DNA of 64,000 nucleotides from an uncultured Bacteroidia bacterium (GCA_902768665.1 CACXMA010000014.1:103265-167264), one strand, 5' to 3'. Numbered from the stretch's first letter, positions 1 to 7,605 are shown. The notes: generated by a model not told the origin, from the letters alone. Numbers and translations are program-made.

Positions 1-1659
1 CAGGCTCTCGTGGGCATGGAGGGTATAGGACTTCTCGGCGAGCGTGATCACCGGCGGTTCCTTCTCTTCCGAAGTACTTTCGCCCTTGGTGTATCCGTGG
101 TCGAGGGCCCACTTGAACGATGCGAGGGCGTCGAGTTTCTTACCGACCGGGGAACTGCCGCCGACCGTATCGCCAAGGCCGCCGAAAAGGATATTCTTCG
201 CATCCTCGTTGGTGAAACCCTGCTGGCCGAAGTAGGAGATGATCAGCGCCGCGACGCCGCTGGCATGGGGGCAGGCCATGGAGGTGCCGGCCCATCCGGT
301 GCCGCCGTAATAATTCGTCGTGATGACATTGCCGGCGCCGTCGTTGACCTTGTCGGGGAGGGTGCTCCAGATGGAATTGCCGCTGCTGGTGCCGGAACCG
401 CCCGGGGCCGCAATCTCGATCCAGCTGCCGTAGTTGGAATAACTGGCCTTGGCGCCGGTCTGCTGCGTGGCGCCCACGGCGATGACCGGGGTATAGCTGC
501 AGATGACATCGTAGTCGATGTTCTCGTTGCCGGCGGCGAAAAGGACGAGTCCGCCCTTCATCGGGGAGTCGGGGGCCTGGTTGCCGCCGCTGTCGCAGCC
601 TGCGTTCTTGATGAAATAGTCGATGGCGGCCTTCATGGCGCTGGAAGCTGTCTCTTTCTTGTAGGAGGCGAGCTCGGAGGCGCTGACCTTGCCGTCGTCG
701 TTCATGTCCGCATAGTAGCCCCAGCTGTTCTGGGAGATGAGGGCGCCGTGGTCCGCACCCCACTTGATGGCGTTGCAGGTCTGGGCGTCGGAGGCGGATT
801 TCGAGCCGGAGAAGATGGCGCAGGACTGCAGGAGCACGCCCTGGATGTCCTTGGCCTTGTCGCCGCCGGCGATGCCGCAGAGGCCGATGCCGTTGTTGTT
901 GACGGCGGCGATGGTGCCCGCCACGTGGGTGCCGTGGCCGACATCGCCCGGGTCGGAATACGTGCCGGGACGGATCGTCAGGTCATAGTTGCCGCGGGCG
1001 AAGTTGTAGCCCGTGCGGCCGTTGCTGTCGGTCCAGAGATTGTCGATGAGGTCGGGGTGGGACGGGTCCACGGGCTCGTCGACAACCGAGACGACCACCT
1101 TGTTGCTGCCGGTCGTGTAGTCCTTCCAGACCTGCTCGACATTGATGTGGGCGCTCGCGTTGCTGCCGTTGTAGTGCCACTGCTGCGCGAGTTTCGGATC
1201 ATTGAAAACGGCGCGGCGGACAACCGGACGGACCGGGTCGGCTGAGACGATGCCGGGAAGGTCTGAGAGCTCTGTAACCGCCTTTGTCACAGGCGTTTCC
1301 TCACTAAAGGTGACGGTATAGAAGCGGTGCATGCCGGCGGCGCGGGAACGGGCCTCGAACTCGCCCGCATCGGGGAATACGCGCTCGAGGGAAGCGATGC
1401 CGAGATCCGCCAGGACGGCGTTCAGCGCCGGGGATTTGGTCTCCACGAGGCCTGCCTCGAGATCGCTCTCGATCAGGGCGATCATCTCGTCGTCGAACTC
1501 GACGACCGCCTGTCCGGCAAAGCAGCCGTCCACGATCTTCGGCTGGGGAGCCGTTTCCTCTTCGACGGGCAGCGCCGTTGTTTCCGGCTCACTTTCCTTG
1601 ACCGAGCAGGAGGCCAGAACGGCCAGCGCGACGGTCATATAGATGAATTGCTTTCTCAT
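1..1659 (-). CDS. Secreted subtilisin-like serine protease (S8), lipoprotein, 3' end outside window
   Basis: Reading the minus strand from the ATG at 1659 gives 553 codons with no stop to the window edge, so the C-terminus is missing. The N-terminus is a lipoprotein signal (lipobox LASC, residues 15-18). A prodomain-like stretch (about 45-150) precedes the peptidase S8 domain. The catalytic triad is visible: Asp194 in SVVDEPVDPSHPDL, His242 in GHGTHVAGT and Ser460 in GTSMACPHASG, with the oxyanion Asn in AAGNEN. A canonical EF-hand loop (DMNDDGKVSASE, 318-329) is inserted in the catalytic domain, suggesting calcium binding. It probably degrades extracellular protein at the cell surface. The gene is preceded by a perfect Bacteroidota promoter. 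The larger open frames on the plus strand here are shadows. Confidence 0.93.
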   Translation of the reverse strand, partial: MRKQFIYMTVALAVLASCSVKESEPETTALPVEEETAPQPKIVDGCFAGQAVVEFDDEMIALIESDLEAGLVETKSPALNAVLADLGIASLERVFPDAGEFEARSRAAGMHRFYTVTFSEETPVTKAVTELSDLPGIVSADPVRPVVRRAVFNDPKLAQQWHYNGSNASAHINVEQVWKDYTTGSNKVVVSVVDEPVDPSHPDLIDNLWTDSNGRTGYNFARGNYDLTIRPGTYSDPGDVGHGTHVAGTIAAVNNNGIGLCGIAGGDKAKDIQGVLLQSCAIFSGSKSASDAQTCNAIKWGADHGALISQNSWGYYADMNDDGKVSASELASYKKETASSAMKAAIDYFIKNAGCDSGGNQAPDSPMKGGLVLFAAGNENIDYDVICSYTPVIAVGATQQTGAKASYSNYGSWIEIAAPGGSGTSSGNSIWSTLPDKVNDGAGNVITTNYYGGTGWAGTSMACPHASGVAALIISYFGQQGFTNEDAKNILFGGLGDTVGGSSPVGKKLDALASFKWALDHGYTKGESTSEEKEPPVITLAEKSYTLHAHESL

Positions 1660-1679
1660 ATTCCTAAATATAAGGGTTG

Positions 1680-1710
1680 CAAAGTTAGCATAAATTAGCG
1701 ATTCCTCAAA
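1680..1710 (-). promoter_or_regulatory. Promoter of the subtilase gene
   Basis: On the minus strand, TTTG (1710-1707) lies 19 bases from TAACTTTG (1687-1680). This is an exact match to the Bacteroidota -33/-7 pattern, 20 bases upstream of the ATG at 1659. Confidence 0.75.
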
Positions 1711-1724
1711 ATGAGGGCCTGGAT

Positions 1725-1755
1725 TTGTAAATCCGGAATATTATTCCAATCTTTG
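1725..1755 (+). promoter_or_regulatory. Promoter of the PorV-like gene
   Basis: TTTG (1725-1728), a 19-base spacer and AATCTTTG (1748-1755, one mismatch to TAnnTTTG) end 19 bases before the ATG at 1775. The divergent subtilase promoter starts only 14 bases to the left. Confidence 0.6.
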
Positions 1756-1774
1756 TGTTTCAAACTGTAACGAA

Positions 1775-2707
1775 ATGAACCTGAAACTTACTTCCGCCGT
1801 CGCCGCAGCGCTGCTTTGCGTAAGCGCCGCCGCACAAGATGACAATGCCACCGCCCTCCCCTGGTCCCGCATCGACCACAACCCCGTCACCCTCGGCACC
1901 GCCACAGCCGGTTTCGCCGACCTCGACGCAGCCGCCTGGGCCTCGTTCCGCAACCCTGCCGTTCTCGGTCTTGCGCCCGTAACCCTTTCTGCCGCAGCTT
2001 CCTGGGCGAGCTGGATGCCCTCGGGCGATGAAGGCGCAATGAACCACTTCAACGCCGCCGCGGCCTACCGTTTCGGCAAGATGGGCGTCGCCATCGGCGC
2101 GAGCTACATGCCCGGGAAGGAATATGAAGTCTTCGACCTGACGGGCGCCGGCGACGGCAAGTTCACCCCGTCCGACATGCAGCTGAACGCCGGCTTCGGC
2201 ATCGAGCTCATGACCGACCTTTCCCTCGGCGCCAACGTCCGTTACCTCCGCCAGAGCCTCACCAAGGACAACGACTATACCTCCATCGCCGGTGACATCG
2301 CCGCCCTCTACCGGATCGGCCCCGTCACCACCGCCCTCGGCCTGTCCAACATCGGCACCTCCGTCGAGGCCGTCGACGGCACGAAATTCAGCATTCCGAC
2401 ATCCCTGACCATCGGCAGCACCTGGGACGCCGTCTTCGCCGAAGACCATGGCCTCAAGGCCTCCGTCGACGCCGACTACTTCTTCAGCGGCGACTTCACG
2501 GCCGCCATCGGCGCCCAGTACAGCTTCCGCAAGCTGGTCTTTGTCCGCGCCGGTTACCACATCGCCACGGACGACGCCGTCCTGCCGTCCTTCCTGACGC
2601 TCGGACTCGGCGTGAGCTACGCCGGCGTGTCCCTCGACGCCGCCTACATCACGGCCAACGACGTCCTCGGCAACACCCTCAGCGTCGGCCTCCGTTACAG
2701 TTTCTAA
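1775..2707 (+). CDS. PorV/PorQ-type outer-membrane beta-barrel protein
   Basis: A 310-residue protein with a Sec signal peptide (cleavage after about CVSAAA, residue 20). It has the pattern of the PorV/PorQ family (FadL-like barrel): an N-terminal GTATAGFADLDAAAWASFRNPA segment, where family members describe abundance and position of an initial plug, then alternating aromatic/small-residue strands ending in a C-terminal LSVGLRYSF with terminal Phe. Such proteins act in the outer membrane, some as partners of the type IX secretion system. No other T9SS gene is nearby, so this link is only family knowledge. The gene stands alone between the divergent protease and tRNA-Ser. Confidence 0.75.
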   Translation: MNLKLTSAVAAALLCVSAAAQDDNATALPWSRIDHNPVTLGTATAGFADLDAAAWASFRNPAVLGLAPVTLSAAASWASWMPSGDEGAMNHFNAAAAYRFGKMGVAIGASYMPGKEYEVFDLTGAGDGKFTPSDMQLNAGFGIELMTDLSLGANVRYLRQSLTKDNDYTSIAGDIAALYRIGPVTTALGLSNIGTSVEAVDGTKFSIPTSLTIGSTWDAVFAEDHGLKASVDADYFFSGDFTAAIGAQYSFRKLVFVRAGYHIATDDAVLPSFLTLGLGVSYAGVSLDAAYITANDVLGNTLSVGLRYSF

Positions 2708-2714
2708 AAGATTT

Positions 2715-2745
2715 TTTGCAGTTTACGAAAATTGTCGTACATTTG
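2715..2745 (+). promoter_or_regulatory. Promoter of tRNA-Ser
   Basis: TTTG (2715-2718), a 19-base spacer and TACATTTG (2738-2745) match the Bacteroidota promoter exactly. The tRNA starts 39 bases downstream. Confidence 0.75.
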
Positions 2746-2783
2746 CAGCCGCGTTTTTCCGCGGGACTGCATTTTTAAGTTCT

Positions 2784-2871
2784 GGAGAGATGCTCGAGTG
2801 GCTTAAGAGGCACGCCTGGAAAGCGTGTATACTCCAAAAGGGTATCCCGAGTTCGAATCTCGGTCTCTCCG
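2784..2871 (+). tRNA. tRNA-Ser (anticodon GGA)
   Basis: An 88-base class II tRNA. The acceptor stem ggagaga pairs with tctctcc (2864-2870), discriminator G at 2871. The anticodon stem cacgc/gcgtg encloses ctGGAaa. A long variable arm follows and the T-loop is gttcgaatc. The 3' CCA is not encoded. Confidence 0.96.
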
Positions 2872-3065
2872 CAGAAAGGAATGGCAGCCGGTCGCTTTTG
2901 CGACCGGCTGTTTTCGTTGCAGGGTGGCTGAAAGCTTGCTTTCAAGCCGCCCTGCGGCGAAAAAAGACGGAAGGCCACGCAGTGGCCGACGGCTGCCATT
3001 CTATGCTCTGCAGGACCCCTGCGGGCAGAAAGAGATAGCGGCGGCCGCAGGCCGACGGAATCTCG
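2872..3065. other. Intergenic stretch downstream of tRNA-Ser, no gene seen
   Basis: I see no credible coding frame here; the open frames overlapping it follow the repeat sequence. It contains cgaccggctg/cagccggtcg at 2887-2910 (a hairpin that may terminate the tRNA transcript, followed by ttttcg) and one copy of the word ctttcaagccgccctgcgg, which recurs in the two long repeats downstream. Confidence 0.5.
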
Positions 3066-3208
3066 CGAAGCGGAATCTCGGAGAGACCGCTTTCAAGCCG
3101 CCCTGCGGCCCCTCCCCCTGCGGAGATGTCCCCGCTTTTGGCCCATCTCCGCAGAAAAAGCCCGAAAAATGCGGAGATGTCCCCGTTTTTGGACCATCTC
3201 CGCAAACA
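3066..3208. repeat. Left copy of a ~143-bp direct repeat flanking an accessory cassette
   Basis: This 143-base stretch recurs in the same orientation at 8345-8488 with about four differences (one extra C and three or so substitutions). Inside are two tandem hairpin units, each with arms tgcggagatg/catctccgca (3119-3128 with 3144-3153; 3170-3179 with 3195-3204) around a 15-base loop. The hairpin resembles a REP-like palindrome. The two copies bracket a 5.1-kb AT-richer gene cassette, which could be deleted by recombination between them. Confidence 0.85.
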
Positions 3209-3218
3209 ATGGGCGGCG

Positions 3219-3500
3219 TTATGCGACAATCCAGCTTCCACCCTTGTCCGGGCCCTCTCTTCTGATGCGGCCCTCGGCTTTCAGTTTGGACAGTTGTTTC
3301 TCAATGGCCTTCTCGGTGACACCAATCTCTTCGGCCAGTTTTCTGGCGGAGTATTCTGGATGAACGCGGAGCAGGGTGAGGATTTTCTCCCTACTTTTGG
3401 ATTTTTTCTCCCTACCACTATCGGTTTTCTCCCCACTTTTCCAAATTTTCTCCCCACAATTACGCAGATCTCTCGCTCTCTCCGCAAAATATGTCTATGA
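3219..3500 (-). pseudogene. Remnant of an ATP-binding (AlbA_2/Schlafen-type) transcriptional regulator
   Basis: On the minus strand, 56 codons ending in TAA (3221-3219) read as a winged helix-turn-helix: EKILTLLRVHPEYSARKLAE, then GVTEKAIEKQLSKLKAEGRI and GPDKGGSWIVA. This is typical of the C-terminus of AlbA_2-domain ATP-binding proteins. Just upstream, in a shifted frame, is the repeated VGRK linker that usually precedes this domain. The main catalytic body is missing and the two pieces are out of frame, so I call it a decayed fragment. Confidence 0.6.
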
Positions 3501-3505
3501 ATAAA

Positions 3506-3642
3506 TAAATTTGTCATGTTTAACCGGACACTGCCAGGATTTTGCAGTCAAGTTCATTACATTTGCGACATTAAAAACAGATAACTATATTTGGATTTGC
3601 TACGAACTATCTGTCAGCCACGAAACTATATAGTATTTGAGT
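3506..3642 (+). promoter_or_regulatory. Leader region with two -7-like elements before the GHKL gene
   Basis: Two exact TAnnTTTG matches occur: TAAATTTG (3506-3513) and TACATTTG (3558-3565). The second is followed by about 77 bases to the ATG. Neither has a well-spaced TTTG, so strength is uncertain. Confidence 0.4.
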
Positions 3643-4206
3643 ATGGAATGGTACGAACACATACGCCTCAATGTCGAGAAGTATATCGGCAAAATCGGGG
3701 ACGGATCTAATCCGGAAGATGGTATTTATACCCTCCTCAAAGGTCTCATTGACTGCTCTGTCGATGAGTTTGAAATGGGATGGGCTAAGGAACTTGAAAT
3801 TGAGAACAACAGCCTAGTCGTGTATTTGAGAGAATACGGCCGGGGAATTCCACTCAAGTCTGTAGTAAATACAACCAGCGGCCTTTCTTTGGGAATCGGC
3901 GCCAAAAAGGATGTTGTCACCACGAACGGATACAAGGTGGCGAACGCGCTCGCAGAAGAGTTTCTTGTCAATTCATACCGAAATGCAGAGCGATCCTGGG
4001 CATTGTACTTCAAAGGTGTTCTCGATAACCAGGGCATTGAAGAAGATGAAGACCCTGAACCTATCGGCACCTGGGTGAAGTTTACCTTTGACAAAGAGCT
4101 ATTCCCCAATAGCTACTATCGGCAGGAGATAGTCAATGATATTGTCAAACAATACGCCGAGAAGTATAAGGGATTCTCGATTACCCTCAATGGGGTGAAG
4201 TTATAG
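3643..4206 (+). CDS. Stand-alone GHKL ATPase-like protein resembling the GyrB/ParE N-terminal domain
   Basis: I start at ATG 3643; an in-frame TTG lies 6 bases upstream. The 187 residues follow the type II topoisomerase B-subunit ATPase order: EKYIGKIG (compare GMYIG), then GIYTLLKGLIDCSVDEF (compare VDNSIDEA), REYGRGIPL (the DNGRGIP motif), and TTNGYKVANALAEEF (compare GLHGVGASVVNALSE), ending GTWVKFTFDKELF. The transducer, TOPRIM and later domains are absent. The Mg-binding Asn of the ExxDN motif is Cys, and DNGRG is EYGRG, so ATP hydrolysis may be lost. It could be a gyrase decoy, sensor or phage-defence component; function unknown. It is convergent with the UDG-like gene and lies in the repeat-flanked cassette. 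Confidence 0.7.
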   Translation: MEWYEHIRLNVEKYIGKIGDGSNPEDGIYTLLKGLIDCSVDEFEMGWAKELEIENNSLVVYLREYGRGIPLKSVVNTTSGLSLGIGAKKDVVTTNGYKVANALAEEFLVNSYRNAERSWALYFKGVLDNQGIEEDEDPEPIGTWVKFTFDKELFPNSYYRQEIVNDIVKQYAEKYKGFSITLNGVKL

Positions 4207-4223
4207 TTTTTCGGAACTCCTCG

Positions 4224-4258
4224 AAAAAAGACGCCGATACATCCCACGTGTATCGGCG
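4224..4258 (-). terminator. Rho-independent terminator of the UDG-like operon
   Basis: The stem cgccgataca/tgtatcggcg (4232-4241 with 4249-4258) has a 7-base loop. On the minus strand it is followed by TCTTTTTTCG. It lies 48 bases past the stop of the minus-strand gene and may also stop the convergent plus-strand gene. Confidence 0.75.
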
Positions 4259-4305
4259 AATACGATATGATTGTTATACTCAATTAGCATGATACCTCAC
4301 GGGTA

Positions 4306-4995
4306 TTATTCTATCTCTAACGCTTGTCTTAGATAGCCCATGAAAATATCAATGTCTTGATACCAATATCTGATAGATGAAGGATGATAACAATTTACAA
4401 CCGTAATTCTATGATTCACTTCAGGAATACCTTCAAGATGCCAGAGATAGCCGCCGGTATCTATCACTTCTCGTTTGTTAATAACGTAGGTACTGTCTCT
4501 GATTGGTTTGTTAATCACTGCCCCCCATACCACAACTACGTCGGGCTGAAGTTCTTTGACGGTCTCGATGAATGCCTCAAAGTCGCGATCACTTAAATAA
4601 CACTCGTAAGTATTCTGGGTCGGGACATAGAATTGAACATAGTTTGTAAATGCTACTCGTTCCCACGCATCAACTTTTATTTCTATCAACTGTTGTAAGC
4701 TTTTTATGAAAGTGCTATAAACCCGATTATTAGGAGTGTCCGTTGGCTGATTTCTTAATTCATCTCCATCTTTACAAGGACAATCGTAATTATGAGTACT
4801 AGAGTCTTTCTTAACGTAACTAGTGCATTCACGATAGAAATCGCAATCTTCCTTTAAGCAATAAAAGCTAGCACCGAGAACAAGGACTTTTTTTCCATTA
4901 ATCCCTGTTGAATACTCACTGCCAACAAAGGGAATAAAAAACCGTTTATTTTTAGTTGTCATACTACTCATTATTAGGGGTGCTTTTTGAAGCAT
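4306..4995 (-). CDS. Uracil-DNA-glycosylase-superfamily-like protein
   Basis: A 229-residue protein; alternative in-frame ATGs at 4971 and 4962 are possible, and an N-terminal MTTKNKRFFIPF would fit the family. The pattern matches the UDG-like fold: VLVLGASFYC (compare the LGESHYC motif of this family), AFTNYVQFYVP, a hydrophobic strand DVVVVWG, and C-terminal NCYHPSSIRYWY. A Cys-rich segment (CLKEDCDFYREC, later CPC) follows the first motif and could hold a metal. Members may act on damaged or modified bases, but no activity can be assigned. It is the second gene of an operon, 20 bases after its partner. Confidence 0.65.
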   Translation of the reverse strand: MLQKAPLIMSSMTTKNKRFFIPFVGSEYSTGINGKKVLVLGASFYCLKEDCDFYRECTSYVKKDSSTHNYDCPCKDGDELRNQPTDTPNNRVYSTFIKSLQQLIEIKVDAWERVAFTNYVQFYVPTQNTYECYLSDRDFEAFIETVKELQPDVVVVWGAVINKPIRDSTYVINKREVIDTGGYLWHLEGIPEVNHRITVVNCYHPSSIRYWYQDIDIFMGYLRQALEIE

Positions 4996-5015
4996 TCTTC
5001 TGAGTGTTCACAAAT

Positions 5016-5339
5016 TTAGTGTTTTTTCTGGGAAAGTTGATTGCAATAGTCCATAGCCTCCCTGTAGTTAGGGAATTCAATCTCGTTTTCACTCTGTTCG
5101 TATAAGACGTGTTCAAAGAAGTGATCTTCCGAACGCTTCCCTGCCAATTCATACGAGAGCTTCGTCTTGACGCCTTTCTCGTTTTCATATTCAAACTTCA
5201 TATCCGCAGTAAAGAAATCCGCCATGGGAGCGTATTCAAATTTGGTAACGGTAATACGGCTCTGCTCTTCCTTCGTCAATTCCCGGAATCCGTACAGGGA
5301 GTAGAGGAGGTACATTTCATCAAGGGGTATTCGATTCAT
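5016..5339 (-). CDS. Small hypothetical protein, first gene of the UDG-like operon
   Basis: A 107-residue acidic protein starting MNRIPLDEMYLLYSLYGF. I use the ATG at 5339 rather than the TTG at 5360, because the -7 element (TATCTTTG, 5365-5358) would put the transcription start near 5352. No signal peptide, membrane segment or known motif is visible. It precedes the UDG-like gene by 20 bases on the same strand, so the two probably work together. It is divergent from the WYL regulator across a shared control region. Confidence 0.6.
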   Translation of the reverse strand: MNRIPLDEMYLLYSLYGFRELTKEEQSRITVTKFEYAPMADFFTADMKFEYENEKGVKTKLSYELAGKRSEDHFFEHVLYEQSENEIEFPNYREAMDYCNQLSQKKH

Positions 5340-5357
5340 AGTGCTTTGATTTTTCGG

Positions 5358-5397
5358 CAAAGATATGGAGCGCCCCTGCTAAAATCCAGCAGCGCTC
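5358..5397. promoter_or_regulatory. Divergent control region: minus-strand promoter plus inverted repeat
   Basis: TATCTTTG on the minus strand (5365-5358) is the -7 element for the gene at 5339. Next to it, 5368-5397 forms an imperfect inverted repeat: gagcgc and ctgct on the left, agcag and cgctc on the right. Its place between divergent operons, one encoding a WYL regulator, suggests an operator, though that is inference. Confidence 0.5.
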
Positions 5398-5435
5398 ATT
5401 TTTCTGCTTCTTTTTAGCATCTTTTTTCTCGCTGC

Positions 5436-5466
5436 TTGTTTTTGGCAGTGAGATCGTTTACCTTTG
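5436..5466 (+). promoter_or_regulatory. Promoter of the WYL/macro-like operon
   Basis: TTG (5436-5438), a 20-base spacer and TACCTTTG (5459-5466) end 21 bases before the ATG at 5488. Confidence 0.65.
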
Positions 5467-5487
5467 CATCAGATCAAGAAACAGTAT

Positions 5488-6405
5488 ATGGCAAAGAACT
5501 ACTTCGAAAGGTATGTGTGGTTATTGAACGTGATTAATGACCACGGCCCCATTACCTTCAAAGAAATCAGCAATCGCTGGGCCCATAGCCAGGCAAATAC
5601 GCTTGGCGAGAGTTACCTGCCCGAAAGGACTTTCCATAATCATAGAGAGGCTATCCAGGAGACCTTCGGAATTGAAATCAAATGCGACCGCTCACTCGGA
5701 TACTACATAGCAGATAGTGACGAACTCAAGGGAAAAGGTGTGCGCCAATGGTTACTGGCATCACTTTCCTTGAACAATCTCCTCAACGAGAGCAGGGACA
5801 TGCGTGATCGGATTCTATTCGAAAAGATTCCCTCAAGCCAGCGCTGGCTCTCCATCATAGTGAATGCGATGCGGGCAGGCAAAGTCATTGAGATGACTTA
5901 TCAGAGCTTCAGGAGAGACGAGCCAAATACCTACAAGGCGAAGCCATATTGCCTCAAACTGTTCAAACAGCGCTGGTATATGTTGGCTAAGAGTGAAGGG
6001 AAGGATACGCCCAGAATCTATTCTCTTGATGAGAGGATGATTGACATCAAACCAACAGATGAAACCTATAAGCTTCCTGCCAAGTTCAGCGCAGAGGAGT
6101 ACTTCAACGACTATTTCGGCATCATCGTGGGAGCCGAGTGGGAGCCGCAGGAAATCAAAATCAAGGTCGTGAATGACCAAGTGAAATATTTCGATACGCT
6201 GCCATTGCATGATTCCCAAGTGAAGGTGGCCGCTGAATCCAATGAGGAGTTTACGGTCTACCGATATCACCTGGCCCCAACATTCGATTTCAAGCAAGAG
6301 CTACTTAGCCGGGGACCCGCCGTGGAAGTATTGAGCCCCGAGGCTTTCCGTTTTGAAATCAAGGAAGATATTGCCGCAATGGCCAAGCTATATGGAATAA
6401 GCTGA
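5488..6405 (+). CDS. WYL-domain transcriptional regulator
   Basis: Starting at ATG 5488 (305 residues), the protein opens with a winged helix-turn-helix (about 15-75, FKEISNRWAHS then LPERTFHNHREAIQ). A WYL domain (about 120-200, FKQRWYMLAKSEG then RIYSLDERM) and a WCX-like C-terminal domain follow. WYL proteins sense nucleic-acid or nucleotide ligands and are frequent repressors in phage-defence loci (BrxR/CapW type). It is followed after one base by the macro-like gene, so the two form an operon, and it is divergent from the UDG-like operon, which it may also control. Confidence 0.85.
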   Translation: MAKNYFERYVWLLNVINDHGPITFKEISNRWAHSQANTLGESYLPERTFHNHREAIQETFGIEIKCDRSLGYYIADSDELKGKGVRQWLLASLSLNNLLNESRDMRDRILFEKIPSSQRWLSIIVNAMRAGKVIEMTYQSFRRDEPNTYKAKPYCLKLFKQRWYMLAKSEGKDTPRIYSLDERMIDIKPTDETYKLPAKFSAEEYFNDYFGIIVGAEWEPQEIKIKVVNDQVKYFDTLPLHDSQVKVAAESNEEFTVYRYHLAPTFDFKQELLSRGPAVEVLSPEAFRFEIKEDIAAMAKLYGIS

Positions 6406-6406
6406 T

Positions 6407-7561
6407 ATGCAAAAGACTAACAAGAGAATTGCCCCCGATCATATCACAGAACTCTCTCAGTGTGAGATTTTCGTTTTCGGCAGCAATCTGGAAGGCCAGC
6501 ACATGGGCGGAGCTGCGCGCTATGCCTATGATCATTTTGGCGCAGAGTGGGGCAACGGAGTAGGCCCCCAGGGACAGTGCTATGCTATTCCAACGATGCA
6601 CGGGCCACTGTCCGAAATCAAGCCTTATGTGGACGATTTCATCGAGTATGCCCGGCAGCATCCGATGAACCGCTTCCTTCTCACCAGAATTGGCTGCGGC
6701 ATCGCCGGTTTCAAGGACGAAAAGATGGCGCCGCTGTTCCTGGAAGCGTTCAAACTTCCGAATGTGTCTTTCCCTGATGAATGGATTATCCAGCTCATCA
6801 ACTACAACCCCTTGCGGGATAGGGTGGATGAGGTTGCTCCGCCGGTCATCAATATGGAAGTCCTGCAGCGTCTTTGCAGAGAGCACGCATACACCATCGG
6901 TGCCGGTATCAACTGGACCGAGCCGAATGTCCTGATCCGTTATGTCATTGAAGAGAATAAGTTCGGCTACAAGGCCATGGGAAACTTTTTCTTCTTCGCC
7001 GACAGCCTCTATGTCTGGGATTATGATGATGTCTGGGCTCCGGAGCATAATCCAGATGTTGTGGAGGCTATCTTCCACGATGACTGCAACGGCAGAGGCT
7101 ATGCCCACCGAGTGCTTTTCGCCGGCGTCAAGACTCCGTACAAAGATTCAAAAGGCGAGAGTATCTTCACCGGCGATGTCTGCCACATCAAATTCCATGG
7201 CTCCGAATATGACTATCCGCTGAGCACACTGGGTTCCGAGGAGAATCCGGAATTCTTCCGCTATGCCTTCGTCCTGGACAATCACTGCATCCGCCCGGAA
7301 GAATGCGAAAGCATCACCCGTGTGGGAACAGTCTTCTATATGCTTCAGCCGAATGATGATGGAGAGCTGGTCGAAGAGAAGTGTGCCGAATTTACGGACA
7401 TCTACGGCCAGAATCCTAATTCCATCGAACGCCGACTGGAGATGGCCCAATTTACTCCGAGCTTCTACGGGAAAGACTGGGAATATGCTGCTCTGAAAGT
7501 GCTTGAGATAGAGTACGACTGGCGGTACTATCCTGGTCATCCGAAACCGGATGAGAATTAG
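6407..7561 (+). CDS. Macro-like (A1S_2505-type) N-terminus fused to a YopX-like C-terminus
   Basis: A 384-residue cytosolic protein. Residues about 15-115 match the phage A1S_2505-type, macrodomain-like family: CEIFVFGSNLEGQHMGGAA, GPQGQCYAIPT and FLLTRIGCGIAGFKDEKMAPLF. A linker follows. The C-terminal part (about 230-320) has the YopX-like pattern: YKDSKGESIFTGDVCHIKF and ITRVGTVFYML. Both modules are phage-associated, and macro-like folds bind ADP-ribose. The fusion and its coupling (one-base gap) to a WYL regulator suggest a nucleotide-signalling or anti-phage role, which is inference. Confidence 0.6.
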   Translation: MQKTNKRIAPDHITELSQCEIFVFGSNLEGQHMGGAARYAYDHFGAEWGNGVGPQGQCYAIPTMHGPLSEIKPYVDDFIEYARQHPMNRFLLTRIGCGIAGFKDEKMAPLFLEAFKLPNVSFPDEWIIQLINYNPLRDRVDEVAPPVINMEVLQRLCREHAYTIGAGINWTEPNVLIRYVIEENKFGYKAMGNFFFFADSLYVWDYDDVWAPEHNPDVVEAIFHDDCNGRGYAHRVLFAGVKTPYKDSKGESIFTGDVCHIKFHGSEYDYPLSTLGSEENPEFFRYAFVLDNHCIRPEECESITRVGTVFYMLQPNDDGELVEEKCAEFTDIYGQNPNSIERRLEMAQFTPSFYGKDWEYAALKVLEIEYDWRYYPGHPKPDEN

Positions 7562-7580
7562 AAAATTCTCGTAATATAGG

Positions 7581-7588
7581 TATATTTG
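7581..7588 (+). promoter_or_regulatory. -7 element before the nuclease-like gene
   Basis: TATATTTG matches TAnnTTTG exactly, 17 bases before the ATG at 7606. No clear TTTG at the right distance. Confidence 0.5.
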
Positions 7589-7605
7589 CAATTAATGTCT
7601 CAGCC

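Noticed and set aside
10-1245. Long plus-strand frame opposite the subtilase
   Set aside because: The minus strand encodes an unmistakable S8 protease over the same span; the plus frame is a GC-rich shadow with Gly/Val/Ala-rich, motif-free sequence.
2790-3265. Small frames across tRNA-Ser and the left repeat
   Set aside because: They read through the tRNA and palindromic repeats; the sequence is explained by these.
3126-3500. Plus-strand frame of 124 codons
   Set aside because: It runs from the repeat through the antisense of the winged-helix remnant, with a Pro/Phe/Leu repeat that mirrors the VGRK linker.
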